From: Cupriavidus sp. D39
Lineage (GTDB): Bacteria > Pseudomonadota > Gammaproteobacteria > Burkholderiales > Burkholderiaceae
Reading direction: 5' to 3'
Assembly (NCBI RefSeq): GCF_026627925.1
Contig: NZ_JAPNLE010000009.1
Location: forward strand, 4,588,001-4,652,000
Length of the DNA: 64,000 bases
Positions within the stretch are counted from its first letter, which is position 1. The number at the start of each line of letters is the position of its first letter. Under the pieces are notes generated by a model. It did no database searches. It was not told the origin of the DNA and worked only from the letters and a program-made list of their open reading frames with translations. Shown here one piece after another: positions 28,001-36,134 of this stretch. A program made the translations under genes and the position numbers.

Positions 28001-31000
28001 CAGCCTGCCGCTCTACAACGTCTACTTGCAGGAAGCCGACGACCTCATCCGCCAGTTCGCCACCGATGTCTCGGAGTGGCGCCACGAGGGCCGTCCCTGC
28101 CCGAGCGAGCTGGCGTTGCGCGTCGCGCATACCTTGCAAGGCAGCGCTTCCACGGTCGGCCTGGAGCCGGTGCGCGCGATTGCCGAGGCGCTTGAGCGCC
28201 TGATGCTGCAGCTCGGCGCGCACCCGGTGGCGATGCACCCTGGCGACTTCCGCTTGCTGGAGCAGGCGGTGGAGCGCGTGCGCGGCATGCTGCACCAGTT
28301 TGCCGCGGGCATCTGGCCGGCCGCCGATGACGCGCTCTGCCGCAGCCTGCTGGAGCTTGGCGAGCGCGCCATGGTGCGCCCACGGCTGGCGTTGCCGGCG
28401 GTGGATCTGTTGGCCGAGGCGGAGGACGCGCCGGTTGCGTTGCTGTTCGGCAAGTTGCCGGGCGCGGCCAGCAGCGGCATGCTGCACGACGCCACCGTCA
28501 TGCCCCTGCATGCGGCGGAGGTACAAGCGGCTCCGGATGCCACGGATACGCCGGACAAGCAAGCTGCCGAGGCCGCCGAGGCCGCCGAGGAGGCCCTGGA
28601 TCCGGCGCTCGTCGAGATTTTCCTGGAAGAGGCGCACGGCAGCCTGCCGGAACTGGGCAAGCTGCTGCGTGGCTGGGAGACGGCCTGCGGCGATGGCGAG
28701 CATGCCAGCCACGCTGGCCTGATCCTGCGCGCGCTGCACACGCTCAAGGGCAGCGCCCGGATGGCCGGCGCCATGGCGCTGGGCCAGGCCGCCCACGAAA
28801 TGGAAACCCTGCTCGATGCTGGCGTGCGCGCCGATCGCGTCGGGCCGGTCATGTTCGTGCGCCTGTATGCCTGGTACGACCGCATCCTCGCGCATAGCGA
28901 GGCGCTGCAGGCCGGCCGCCTGCTGCCGGTGGACGATCCCGAGCTGATCAACACCATGACCGGGCAGAACAGCGCGCCGGAAGTGGAACCGGTATCGGCT
29001 GCCCCAGCACCTGCACCAGCACCAGCACCTGCGCCCGTGCAAGACGCGCCGCAAGCTGGCGCTGCCCGCCACGCCGCATCGACGAGCGCCACGCTACAGC
29101 CGTGGCTGCCCGCCACGCCCATGCTGCCGGCCGGGGCATCGCTGCCGATGCCCGCTGCCGGCGCTGCGCCGATGCCCGCCACCGATGCCGTCGAACGCCA
29201 GCGCGCGCTGGTGCGGGTGCAGGCCCGCACGCTCGATACGCTGATCACCGATGCCGGCGAAGTCGGCGCGACGCGCGCGCGGCTGGAGAGCGAGCTCGAC
29301 GCGATGCGCAGCTACCTGGGCGAGCTCAACGACAACGTGGCGCGCTTGCGCGGCCAGTTGCGCGAGATCGAGATCCAGGCCGAGTCGCAGATGGCCTCGC
29401 GCACCGCCGATGCCCAGCACAAGGTCGAGTTCGATCCGCTCGAGTTCGATCGCTTCACGCGCTTCCAGGAACTGACGCGGATGATGGCCGAGTCGGTCAA
29501 CGACGTGGCCACTGTCGAGCAAAACCTGCAGCGCGGCTTCGATCGCGCCGCCGGCGACCTCGACGCGCAGGCCCGCTTGACCCGCGGCCTGCAGCGCAGC
29601 CTGATGCAGGCACGCATGGTGCAGTTCGACGCGCTGGCCGAGCGTTTGTATCGCGTGGCGCGCCAGGCTGCCAGCGAGACCGGCAAGGAAGTGCGCCTGC
29701 TGATCAAGGGCGGCACCGTGGAGGTCGACCGCTCCGTGCTGGACCGCATGGCTGGCCCGATCGAGCACCTGATCCGCAATGCGGTGGTGCACGGCATCGA
29801 GTCCGCTGACGTGCGCCGCGAGGCAGGCAAGCCCGCCACCGGCGCGCTCACGCTGGAAGTGCAGCAGGAGGGCAATGAGGTGGTGCTGCACTTCGTGGAC
29901 GATGGCGGCGGGCTGGACCTCGCGCGCATCCGCGCGCGCGCCATCGAGCGTGAGCTGCTGGCGCCGGACGACGACGCGGGCGATGCCCGGCTCACCGAGA
30001 TGATCTTCGCCCCAGGCTTCAGCACCGCGGATACGGTGTCGGAGCTGGCAGGGCGCGGCGTGGGCATGGACGTGGTGCGCGCCGAAACGGTGGCGCTGGG
30101 CGGGCGCATCGCGCTGGCCACTCAATCCGGGCAAGGCACCCGCTTTACCGTGCACCTGCCACTGACGACAGCCATCACGCAAGTGCTGCTGGTCACGCTG
30201 GGCGGCCGGCCGTTCGCCATCCCGAGCGGCATGATCGACCAGGTCCAGCAACTGCGCTCGCAAGGGCTGCTCGAAGCCTACAACCAAGGCAGCCTCGACG
30301 CCCCCGGCGGCGCTGTGCCGTTCCACTACCTCGGGACGCTGCTGGAAGAAACGCCGGCGGTAGCCGCGGGCAAGAAGTATTCGCCGGTAGTGGTGGTGCG
30401 CAGCGGGGCCGAGCGCATCGCCGTGCACGTGGACGAAGTGATCGGCAACCGCGAAGTGGTGGTCAAGCACATCGGCCCGCACCTGGCACGCCTGGAAGGC
30501 ATTGCCGGCGCGACCACGCTGGGCGACGGCGAGATCGTGCTGATCTACAACCCGGTGGTGCTGGCGCAGCGCTTCGTGCGCGAGCGCGGCGAGCTGGCCC
30601 GTCCGCAGCTTGCCGATCTGCCGCAGCTTCCCCAACTGGCGTCGCAGCCGATGCTGGGCGCGGTGGCAGAATTCTCGCAAGGCGGCGCAGCTCCGGTGCA
30701 AGGGCTGGGCACCCAGCCAACCGTCATGGTGGTCGACGACTCACTGACCGTGCGCAAGGTCACGCATCGCTTGCTGACGCGGGCTGGCTACCAGGTGGTG
30801 CTGGCGCGCGATGGCGTGGATGCGCTGCGGCAGTTGCAGGAGGTGATGCCTGACGCGATGCTGGTCGACATCGAGATGCCGCATATGGATGGGTTTGACC
30901 TGACGCGCAATGTGCGCGCGGATAGCCGGACCGGGCATATGCCGTTGGTGATGATCACTTCGCGCACGGCGGAGAAGCATCGGCGTTATGCGGCTGAGAT

Positions 31001-31136
31001 TGGAGTTAATGTTTATTTGGGCAAGCCGTATAACGAAGACGAGTTGCTGACCACGCTGCATCATTTGCTGGGTGAGCGGGCAGTGGGTACGTCGGGGTCG
31101 GTGGCGCAGATGTTGGGGGAGGATGCGGGGAATTGA
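25023..31136 (+). CDS. chpA: Pil-Chp hybrid histidine kinase ChpA (PilL/CheA-like)
   Basis: 2037 residues. Canonical Hpt domains carry phosphorylatable His near residues 818 (FHTLKGSSRM), 1036 (AHTLQGSAS) and 1239 (LHTLKGSARM). A degenerate Hpt-like site lies near 104 (LHQAAGAVHIVGL). Pro/Ala/Gln-rich linkers separate them. The CheA dimerisation and ATPase core follows with LIRNAVVHGIESADVRREAG near 1585 and GRGVGMDVVRAETVALGG near 1680, then a CheW-like regulatory domain. A C-terminal receiver starts near 1900 (VMVVDDSLTVRKVTHRLL) with Asp 1949. Start chosen at 25023 for its GGAAG site; a GTG lies 24 codons upstream. The last 150 bases have unusually A/T-ending codons. Confidence 0.95.
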   Translation: MSLNFPVSREAAGTDPAVQDPLPSPALAAPAPDLSAELSAPVGKAAAPVARDLSVLAWLAPSLRTALDDAAAELGHYVDEVQQAPEALGARDTTSLRLAGQHLHQAAGAVHIVGLRGVDPYCQALRRLLEGVDGGAVPADAGTLAAFRLGVQALAEYVDDLMAGDEEDPVRLFRSYADVLGRLGEDRVHPADLWVDELQMLPGILLPMRMAATVTRARQRFEAALLKALRLPVPCVDPSLLHEAYLPLESALEDVRASEQELRRATDHPDRGVWHVLALVFGALAHGLLPSDLLAKRLAGRAHLLLRQYLQGQVRVPQALLNDAVYLLVTTSGTLPANEPQSAPVLVLRSAIRECLQAFRIDAAHAAVHADFRVRYYGWLDPIDTRNLQQAATALERAAAAGPDYGEWHNALAVLAEAAQPLAQPALLRCLDAAAQVRPGADDPFGAGAIALFLGRALALPWRVHGSTGHAAAAEFARRCDELTSYLGARERGEPVAQAPRWLAQMVDQARTQRLREAALAQLRGHLDSGESWLDAYDRDAARAEAGAHLRDAERAFAALAGTLDGLREAGALPEALQADALAVAAALERVMPALEWLAGARATQVAGDAASAADAARERAARLAAIAGELGVVHAFIDALAFGRTAAADAHAEAADIAAQEEQGSAVSHARLLANARAAVNDAVRHPAAADAPEVTALRAALQAMNEQAAIDDAAGLRRQAGEATTQLNAWLAGSEGAAERLVVALAEALPTSAPGTPAPAAAMPAAADTAAIDAELLDIFLTEAVEVLGEVANDLGGGLLALAVADTISRLRRAFHTLKGSSRMVGLHRFGEAAWAIEQVMNLWIAEARAPAPVLLDLLVRAHDELSGWVSALRDDAHAAHDATGLLATAQSVRAGEQPEPEHIAEAVASPVQAAGPELVVAQPEDGQVLEAQAEQEPEQEIQLPLQAAEQPAEAEEDSAAAGDAKVIPFRFASTPAEENDHFKLIGPVRISLPLYNVYLQEADDLIRQFATDVSEWRHEGRPCPSELALRVAHTLQGSASTVGLEPVRAIAEALERLMLQLGAHPVAMHPGDFRLLEQAVERVRGMLHQFAAGIWPAADDALCRSLLELGERAMVRPRLALPAVDLLAEAEDAPVALLFGKLPGAASSGMLHDATVMPLHAAEVQAAPDATDTPDKQAAEAAEAAEEALDPALVEIFLEEAHGSLPELGKLLRGWETACGDGEHASHAGLILRALHTLKGSARMAGAMALGQAAHEMETLLDAGVRADRVGPVMFVRLYAWYDRILAHSEALQAGRLLPVDDPELINTMTGQNSAPEVEPVSAAPAPAPAPAPAPVQDAPQAGAARHAASTSATLQPWLPATPMLPAGASLPMPAAGAAPMPATDAVERQRALVRVQARTLDTLITDAGEVGATRARLESELDAMRSYLGELNDNVARLRGQLREIEIQAESQMASRTADAQHKVEFDPLEFDRFTRFQELTRMMAESVNDVATVEQNLQRGFDRAAGDLDAQARLTRGLQRSLMQARMVQFDALAERLYRVARQAASETGKEVRLLIKGGTVEVDRSVLDRMAGPIEHLIRNAVVHGIESADVRREAGKPATGALTLEVQQEGNEVVLHFVDDGGGLDLARIRARAIERELLAPDDDAGDARLTEMIFAPGFSTADTVSELAGRGVGMDVVRAETVALGGRIALATQSGQGTRFTVHLPLTTAITQVLLVTLGGRPFAIPSGMIDQVQQLRSQGLLEAYNQGSLDAPGGAVPFHYLGTLLEETPAVAAGKKYSPVVVVRSGAERIAVHVDEVIGNREVVVKHIGPHLARLEGIAGATTLGDGEIVLIYNPVVLAQRFVRERGELARPQLADLPQLPQLASQPMLGAVAEFSQGGAAPVQGLGTQPTVMVVDDSLTVRKVTHRLLTRAGYQVVLARDGVDALRQLQEVMPDAMLVDIEMPHMDGFDLTRNVRADSRTGHMPLVMITSRTAEKHRRYAAEIGVNVYLGKPYNEDELLTTLHHLLGERAVGTSGSVAQMLGEDAGN

Positions 31137-31221
31137 GGGTGGGGTGGGGCTTGAATGCAACTGCAACTGCAACTGCAAAATCAACTTCAACTGCAGTTTC
31201 ACCACCCCTGCGGGGCGGCGA

Positions 31222-31251
31222 CCTACTTTTTTGTCTTGCCAAAAAAGTAGG
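31222..31251. terminator. T-rich stem-loop downstream of chpA
   Basis: CCTACTTTTTTG (31222-31233) and CAAAAAAGTAGG (31240-31251) form a perfect 12-base stem with a 6-base loop (TCTTGC). The T6/A6 blocks lie inside the stem. It lies 86 bases after the chpA stop and could act as a terminator, although the stem is A/T-rich. I recall similar sequences as dispersed repeats in other high-GC proteobacteria, which is not verified here. Confidence 0.5.
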
Positions 31252-31266
31252 CAAAAAGGCGCGCCG

Positions 31267-31394
31267 GATGGGGCGACACCCCTCGGGATTCGACGAAAAG
31301 AGCGGCCGGGACCCAAACTCGCATCGCCTTAAGGCGATACTCAGACATGGGTCCCTCTTTTCCGCTCTTTTCGCCGAATCCCGAGGCGCCCCAT
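31267..31394. repeat. 128-base nested palindrome
   Basis: The segment is symmetric about 31330/31331. Its core is the perfect 16-base palindrome ATCGCCTTAAGGCGAT (31323-31338). Outward come GGGACCCA paired with TGGGTCCC, CGAAAAGAGCGG paired with CCGCTCTTTTCG, CTCGGGATTCG paired with CGAATCCCGAG, and ATGGGGCG paired with CGCCCCAT, with short mismatched internal loops. It could form a cruciform or a very long RNA hairpin. Confidence 0.75.
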
Positions 31395-31503
31395 ACGGCC
31401 TCTGCACACCTTGACGGCTCGCTTCGCATTGCGTTGGGGGTGTTCCCCGCCTGGGGGCGGGTCACACGGCTACACCGAATCGTTCGCTATGTCCGCTGGT
31501 TGG

Positions 31504-31552
31504 CTCCCCTCTCCCGCCAGCGGGAGAGGGGCTGGGGGAGAGGGCGGGCGCT
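31504..31552. repeat. REP-like hairpin element, copy 1
   Basis: CCCCTCTCCCG (31506-31516) and CGGGAGAGGGG (31521-31531) form an 11-base stem with loop CCAG, followed by a G-rich extension. The 33 bases 31520-31552 recur exactly at 39482-39514. It lies 26 bases beyond the MFS stop codon, in the convergent space after chpA. Confidence 0.65.
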
Positions 31553-31577
31553 CGATGTGGCGCTCGCCCTCATTCTC

Positions 31578-32882
31578 TTACTTGTTCACCATCCGCGCCG
31601 GCACCGAGAGTGTCAGTGCCGCACCCACCACCAGACAGGCTGCGAGCAGGTACATCCCGGAGTCCGTGCTCTGCGTCAGGTCCTTCAGCCAGCCTACCGC
31701 GTAGGGGCTGATAAACCCGGCCAGGTTCCCCAGCGAGTTGATCAGCGCAATCCCCGCGGCCGCGCCCGTGCCTGCCAGGAATGCCGTCGGCAGGCTCCAG
31801 AACAGCGGCAGGGTGGTCAGGATGCCGATGGTGGCCAGCGTCAGGCCGAGCAATGCCAGCACGGTATTGTTGTGCCATTGCACCGACAGCACCAGGCCAA
31901 CGGCACCCAGCAGCGCGGGAACGGCGATATGCCAGCGGCGTTCGCGGGTGCGGTCGGCGCTGTAGGCCACCAGCACCATGCCGACCACCGCGCAGCCGTA
32001 GGGGATGGCGGTGAGCAGGCCGATGTCCAGCGGGCTCTTCACGCCGGTCTGCTTGATGATGGTGGGCAGCCAGAAGCTCACGCCGTACAGGCCCATCACG
32101 AAGCTGAAGTAGATCGCGCTCATCAGCCACACGCGCGGGCTGGACAACACCTTGCCGATGGGCGCGTCTTCCTTGTGCATGTCCTCGGCAGCGATATTGC
32201 GCTGGAGCAGCGCTTTTTCTTCGTTGTTCAGCCACTTGGCGTGGACGATGCGGTCGTCCAGGTAGGCCAGCACCACCAGCCCTACCAGCACCGACGGGAT
32301 GCCTTCGAGCAGGAACATCCATTGCCAGCCGGACCAGCCGTTGCGGCCGTCGAACGATTGCATCATCCAGCCCGACAGCGGGCCGCCGATCACGCCGGAG
32401 AGCGCGATCGCGGTCATGAAGAAGGTGGTGGTGCGCCCGCGCCGGTGAGACGGGTACCAGTAGGTCAGGTAGAGGATGATGCCGGGGAAGAAGCCGGCCT
32501 CGGCAATTCCTAGCAGGAAGCGCAGCACGTAGAACATGGTCGGCGTGGTGACGAACATCATCGCCGCCGAGATCACGCCCCAGGTGATCATGATCCGCGC
32601 GATCCAGATGCGCGCGCCGACCTTGTGCAGGATCACGTTGCTGGGCACTTCGAACAGGAAGTAGCCGATGAAGAAGATGCCCGCGCCGAGGCCGTAGATG
32701 GTCTCGCTGAACTTCAGGTCGCCGAGCATCTGCAGCTTGGCGAAGCCTACGTTGACGCGGTCCAGGTACGCCACCACGTAGCAAAGCAAAAGGAATGGCA
32801 CCAGGCGCAAGGTCACCTTGCGGTAGGTGGCGTCCTCGAACGCGGGATCGGCCACGCCGGAGTGTACTGCGGTCGTTGTCAT
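31578..32882 (-). CDS. MFS transporter, anion:cation symporter (ACS) type
   Basis: 434 residues from the ATG at 32882, with AGGAGA six bases upstream. Twelve membrane helices. The N-terminus has VTLRLVPFLLLCYVVAYLDR and VNVGFAKLQM, and the ACS-like FFIGYFLFEVPSNVILHKVG and LRFLLGIAEAGFFPGIILYL. This family usually imports organic anions such as aromatic acids, tartrate or hexuronates. Gene order aldehyde dehydrogenase, small membrane protein, MFS on the same strand suggests a catabolic operon for a compound metabolised through an aldehyde; the substrate is not determined. No regulator gene is adjacent. Confidence 0.9.
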   Translation of the reverse strand: MTTTAVHSGVADPAFEDATYRKVTLRLVPFLLLCYVVAYLDRVNVGFAKLQMLGDLKFSETIYGLGAGIFFIGYFLFEVPSNVILHKVGARIWIARIMITWGVISAAMMFVTTPTMFYVLRFLLGIAEAGFFPGIILYLTYWYPSHRRGRTTTFFMTAIALSGVIGGPLSGWMMQSFDGRNGWSGWQWMFLLEGIPSVLVGLVVLAYLDDRIVHAKWLNNEEKALLQRNIAAEDMHKEDAPIGKVLSSPRVWLMSAIYFSFVMGLYGVSFWLPTIIKQTGVKSPLDIGLLTAIPYGCAVVGMVLVAYSADRTRERRWHIAVPALLGAVGLVLSVQWHNNTVLALLGLTLATIGILTTLPLFWSLPTAFLAGTGAAAGIALINSLGNLAGFISPYAVGWLKDLTQSTDSGMYLLAACLVVGAALTLSVPARMVNK

Positions 32883-32997
32883 GCGGTCTCCTCTTGGGTC
32901 TGTAGATCTACATGGATCTGTTTTTTGGGTTGCACGATACCGCTGGGTGGGCGCCGCTTGCCGCTTGCGGCGCCCAGGAAAATGTCCTGGCAAGTTC

Positions 32998-33240
32998 CTA
33001 GTGGGAGAACGGGCCGCGTCCGCGCAGCGCGTTGGCGACCATCATCAGCGCCAGCAGGAAGGGCAGCGCCACGTAGAGGCACCAGTGCACGCGGTCGCCC
33101 ACGCTGTCGCCCCATTTGCGCTTGAAGACTTGCAGGCGGGGCATGGCCGAGGGGTTGGTGGCACGTTTGTTTCTGACGTGCCACGCCATCCAGAAGAAGA
33201 AAATGGCGAAGGCGACGGACAGGAAGTTGATATTACCCAT
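32998..33240 (-). CDS. Small two-helix membrane protein
   Basis: 80 residues. Two hydrophobic segments (residues about 5-22, FLSVAFAIFFFWMAWHV, and 53-70, LYVALPFLLALMMVANAL) flank a basic loop. No family recognised. Its ATG lies inside the stop region of the aldehyde dehydrogenase gene (8-base overlap), so translation is coupled, and the MFS gene follows after 115 bases. It may be an accessory subunit for the transporter or the dehydrogenase, which is inference only. Confidence 0.75.
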   Translation of the reverse strand: MGNINFLSVAFAIFFFWMAWHVRNKRATNPSAMPRLQVFKRKWGDSVGDRVHWCLYVALPFLLALMMVANALRGRGPFSH

Positions 33241-34669
33241 GTTGAATTGCGATGGTTTTCAGTGTGGTGAATCCGTACAGGGCCTCGAAGCCCTTCTCGC
33301 GGCCGTAGCCGGACTGCCCGCTGCCGCCAAAAGGTAGCTCTACCCCGCCGCCGGCACCGTAGTTGTTGATAAAGACCTGGCCGGCGCGCAGCTTGTGCGC
33401 CAGGCGCAACTGGCGCGCGCCATCGCGGGTCCAGATGCCGGCGACCAGGCCGTAGGGCGTGCCGTTGGCGAGCGCGATGGCTTCGGCCTCGGTGTCGAAC
33501 GGTGTGGCCGCCAGCAGCGGGCCAAACACTTCTTCCTGCGCCAGCCGGTGCGTGGGCGGCACGTCGCGGAACAGCATCGGCACCTGGTAATAGCCGGACT
33601 CCGGCGCTTCCGCGACGATCTGGCCTTGCGCCATGGCGGTAATGCCGGCGTGCTGCGCGTCGGAGACGAAGTCCCAGACCCGCTGCTGCTGCTTGCGGTT
33701 GATCAGCGGGCCGCATTCCAGGTCCAGCTCGGACGGCCCTACGCGCAAGGATTCGAACACCGTGGCAAGGCGGTCGAGCACGGCATTGTAGAGCGGGCGT
33801 TCCACCAGCACGCGGCTGCCGGCCGAGCAGGTCTGGCCCGCGTTCTGCACGATGCCGTTGACGATGACCGGCACCAGCGCATCGAGGTCGGCGTCGGCAA
33901 AGACGATCTGGGGCGACTTGCCGCCAAGCTCCAGCGTGACCGGCACGTGGTTCTCGGCCGCCATCTGCGCGATCAGCTTGCCGGTCTGCGGCGAGCCGGT
34001 GAAGGAGATGTGGTTGATGCCCGCGTGGCGCGCCAGCGCGGCGCCAGCCTCATGGCCATAGCCGGTGACGATGTTCAGCGCGCCTTCGGGCAGGCCGGCC
34101 TCGGCCGCCAGTTCCGCCACGCGCAGCAGCGACAGGCAGGCGTCTTCGGCGGGCTTGACCACGCAGGCATTGCCCGTGGCCAGCGCCGCGCCCACGCTGC
34201 GCCCGAAGATCTGTAGCGGATAGTTCCACGGGATGATGTGGCCGGTCACGCCGTGCGGCTCGCGCACGGTCAGCACGGTAAAGCCGGGCTGGTAAGGGAT
34301 GGTCTGGCCGTGCAGCTTGTCGACCGCGCCGGCATAGAACTCGAAGTAGCGCGCCACGGCGCGCGCGTCGGCGGTGGCCTGGCGCAAGGGCTTGCCGGTG
34401 TCGCGCGCTTCCAGCGCGGCGAGTTCGGCTTCGTGCTCGATGAGGGTGAGCGCCACGCGGTTGAGCAGGCGGGAGCGCTCGGCGGGCGCCATCGCGCCCC
34501 AGGCGCCTTCGGCGGCCTGGCGGGCTGCGTGGACGGCCACGTTGATGTCGACCGCGTTGCCGCGGGCGATTTCGGCGAAAGGCTCGCCGCTGGAGGGGTC
34601 GAATACCTTGATGCGCAAGCCGGAGTCCGGCGCGATCAGGCGGTTGGCAACGAAGTGCTGGGCGTGCAT
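33233..34669 (-). CDS. NAD(P)-dependent aldehyde dehydrogenase
   Basis: 478 residues from the ATG at 34669; the open frame extends 29 codons further without family similarity. Signature elements are GHIIPWNYPLQIFGRSVGAA, the Rossmann FTGSPQTGKLIAQ, the general base Glu in VTLELGGKSPQIVFADADLD, the catalytic Cys in QNAGQTCSAGSR, and the C-terminal ELPFGGSGQSGYGREKG. It oxidises an aldehyde to an acid in the cytoplasm; the substrate cannot be read from sequence. First gene of the likely operon with the small membrane protein and the MFS transporter. Confidence 0.93.
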   Translation of the reverse strand: MHAQHFVANRLIAPDSGLRIKVFDPSSGEPFAEIARGNAVDINVAVHAARQAAEGAWGAMAPAERSRLLNRVALTLIEHEAELAALEARDTGKPLRQATADARAVARYFEFYAGAVDKLHGQTIPYQPGFTVLTVREPHGVTGHIIPWNYPLQIFGRSVGAALATGNACVVKPAEDACLSLLRVAELAAEAGLPEGALNIVTGYGHEAGAALARHAGINHISFTGSPQTGKLIAQMAAENHVPVTLELGGKSPQIVFADADLDALVPVIVNGIVQNAGQTCSAGSRVLVERPLYNAVLDRLATVFESLRVGPSELDLECGPLINRKQQQRVWDFVSDAQHAGITAMAQGQIVAEAPESGYYQVPMLFRDVPPTHRLAQEEVFGPLLAATPFDTEAEAIALANGTPYGLVAGIWTRDGARQLRLAHKLRAGQVFINNYGAGGGVELPFGGSGQSGYGREKGFEALYGFTTLKTIAIQHG

Positions 34670-34814
34670 TGGAATGGCTCCGGCTGGATGCGACTGCCTG
34701 GTTGTGGCGGGCAATGCGCCTGTCGATGCGTCTGTCGGACAATCCGTCATTATCACTCACCGCGCGCGGCGTGCAAGGCACGCGAACGTCAGGCCTGGGT
34801 CAGCTTCGAACCGC

Positions 34815-34820
34815 TATAAT
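34815..34820 (+). promoter_or_regulatory. -10 element of the ppa promoter
   Basis: A perfect TATAAT lies 39 bases before the ppa ATG. The -35 region 17 bases upstream is weak. Fits a constitutive housekeeping promoter. Confidence 0.6.
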
Positions 34821-34858
34821 GCCCGCCATCCTCAAACACAGGCATCTGGAGAGCAAGC

Positions 34859-35386
34859 ATGAGCTTCAATCTCGTTTCCCCCGGCAAGGACATCCCGAAC
34901 GATTTCAACGTCATCATCGAAATCTCCGCCCAGAGCGATCCGGTGAAGTACGAAGCCGACAAGGAAACCGGCCTGCTCTTCGTCGACCGTTTCATCGGCA
35001 CCGGCATGCGCTACCCGGCCAACTACGGCTTCATCCCCCAGACCCTGTCGGGCGATGGCGACCCCGTCGACGTGCTGGTGCTCTCGCCGTTCCCGATCCT
35101 GGCTGGTGCAGTGGTGCGTTGCCGCGCGCTGGGCATGCTCAAGATGACCGACGAGTCGGGCGTGGATGCCAAGCTGATCGCCGTGCCGCTGGACAAGCTG
35201 TCGCCGGCCACCGCCTTCATGAAGGGCCTATCGGACGTGCCGCAGAACCTGCTGGACCAGATCAAGCACTTCTTTGAGAACTACAAGGCACTCGAGGCAG
35301 GCAAGTGGGTCAAGGTCGAAGGCTGGGCCGGCATTGAAGAAGCCCACAAGGAAATCACCGACGGCGTGGCGAACTACACCAAGTAA
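34859..35386 (+). CDS. ppa: Inorganic pyrophosphatase, family I
   Basis: 175 residues, the standard length of the hexameric bacterial enzyme. Active-site residues are visible in [40 protein letters not shown] (the DGDPVD signature with metal-binding Asp) and [14 protein letters not shown]. It hydrolyses pyrophosphate in the cytoplasm. Single gene with TATAAT upstream and a strong terminator downstream. Confidence 0.97.
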   Translation: MSFNLVSPGKDIPNDFNVIIEISAQSDPVKYEADKETGLLFVDRFIGTGMRYPANYGFIPQTLSGDGDPVDVLVLSPFPILAGAVVRCRALGMLKMTDESGVDAKLIAVPLDKLSPATAFMKGLSDVPQNLLDQIKHFFENYKALEAGKWVKVEGWAGIEEAHKEITDGVANYTK

Positions 35387-35448
35387 GCATCCGCTTTCGC
35401 GCTCAGTCATGCCGGATTCCGGCGCGTGGCTGAATCGATGCTGAATAA

Positions 35449-35470
35449 CCCCGCTGCGGCGGGGTTTTTT
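35449..35470 (+). terminator. Rho-independent terminator of ppa
   Basis: CCCCGC (35449-35454), loop TGCG, GCGGGG (35459-35464), then six T (35465-35470). Located 62 bases after the ppa stop. Confidence 0.9.
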
Positions 35471-35565
35471 GTTGCGCCAGGCTTGATGGAAACCAAAGAT
35501 GCCATAAAGCCGGTGCGTTAAGCTTCAATCACAGAACAACCAGGCAGACACACTGCCAATTCCCC

Positions 35566-36119
35566 ATGTCCGCTACCTTTTCGACGCCGTCCACCATGGC
35601 GCGTTATTCCGGCCCGGCGGTGTTCTTCCACTGGGCGGTGGTCCTGCTGATTGCCACTGCGTACAGCGCGATCGAGTTGGAGGGCTTTCTGCCCGAGCGC
35701 AGCGCCTCCCAAGCCTTGTCGATGTCAGTGCACACTTGGGCTGGGGCCCTGGTGTTCGTCCTGGCCGTGCCGCGCCTGCTGTGGCGCCTGGTGCGCGGCG
35801 CGCCAGCCCCGAGCCTGGTCCGCGCTGGATACAGCTGCTGGGCAGTGCCATGCACCTTGTGCTCTATCTGTTCATCTTCGCGCAGCCCGTGCTGGGCCTG
35901 CTGGCCCTCAACGCCGGCGGCCACCTGCTGACGGTGCCGGGGCTTGGCGTCGAACTGCCCGCGCTGGTGGCGCAAAGCCGGGACTTGAAAGACATCCTCG
36001 AGGAAATCCACGGCACACTGGGCACCGCCTTCTACACGGTGATCGGACTGCATGCCATCGCCGCGCTGTTCCACCATTACATGCTGGGCGATAACACGCT
36101 GCGTCGCATGTGGCGGTGA
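35566..36119 (+). CDS. Cytochrome b561 family protein, apparent frameshift
   Basis: Two frames together make a b561 protein. The first (from 35566) gives MARYSGPAVFFHWAVVLLIA with a haem-ligand His, and HTWAGALVFVLAVPRLLWRL with another. It is lost after RGAPAP. The second gives PRWIQLLGSAMHLVLYLFIF, QPVLGLLALNAGGHLL, EIHGTLGTAFYTVIGLHAIA and ALFHHYMLGDNTLRRMW. They join at a run of four C (35807-35810), and one more C gives 184 residues, the usual length. A four-helix inner-membrane dihaem protein that carries electrons. It ends 15 bases from the convergent acyltransferase gene. Confidence 0.85.
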
Positions 36120-36134
36120 TGCGCCAAGCTGGCC

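Larger units (their letters stand above)
31137..31577. other. Hairpin-rich intergenic island between chpA and the MFS gene
   Basis: 441 bases between two convergent genes and no convincing gene. It contains in order a tandem CTGCAA-type stretch (31157-31195), a 12-base inverted repeat (31222-31251), a nested palindrome of about 128 bases (31267-31394) and a C/G-rich hairpin shared with other sites (31504-31552). The island may end transcription from both sides. Confidence 0.7.
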
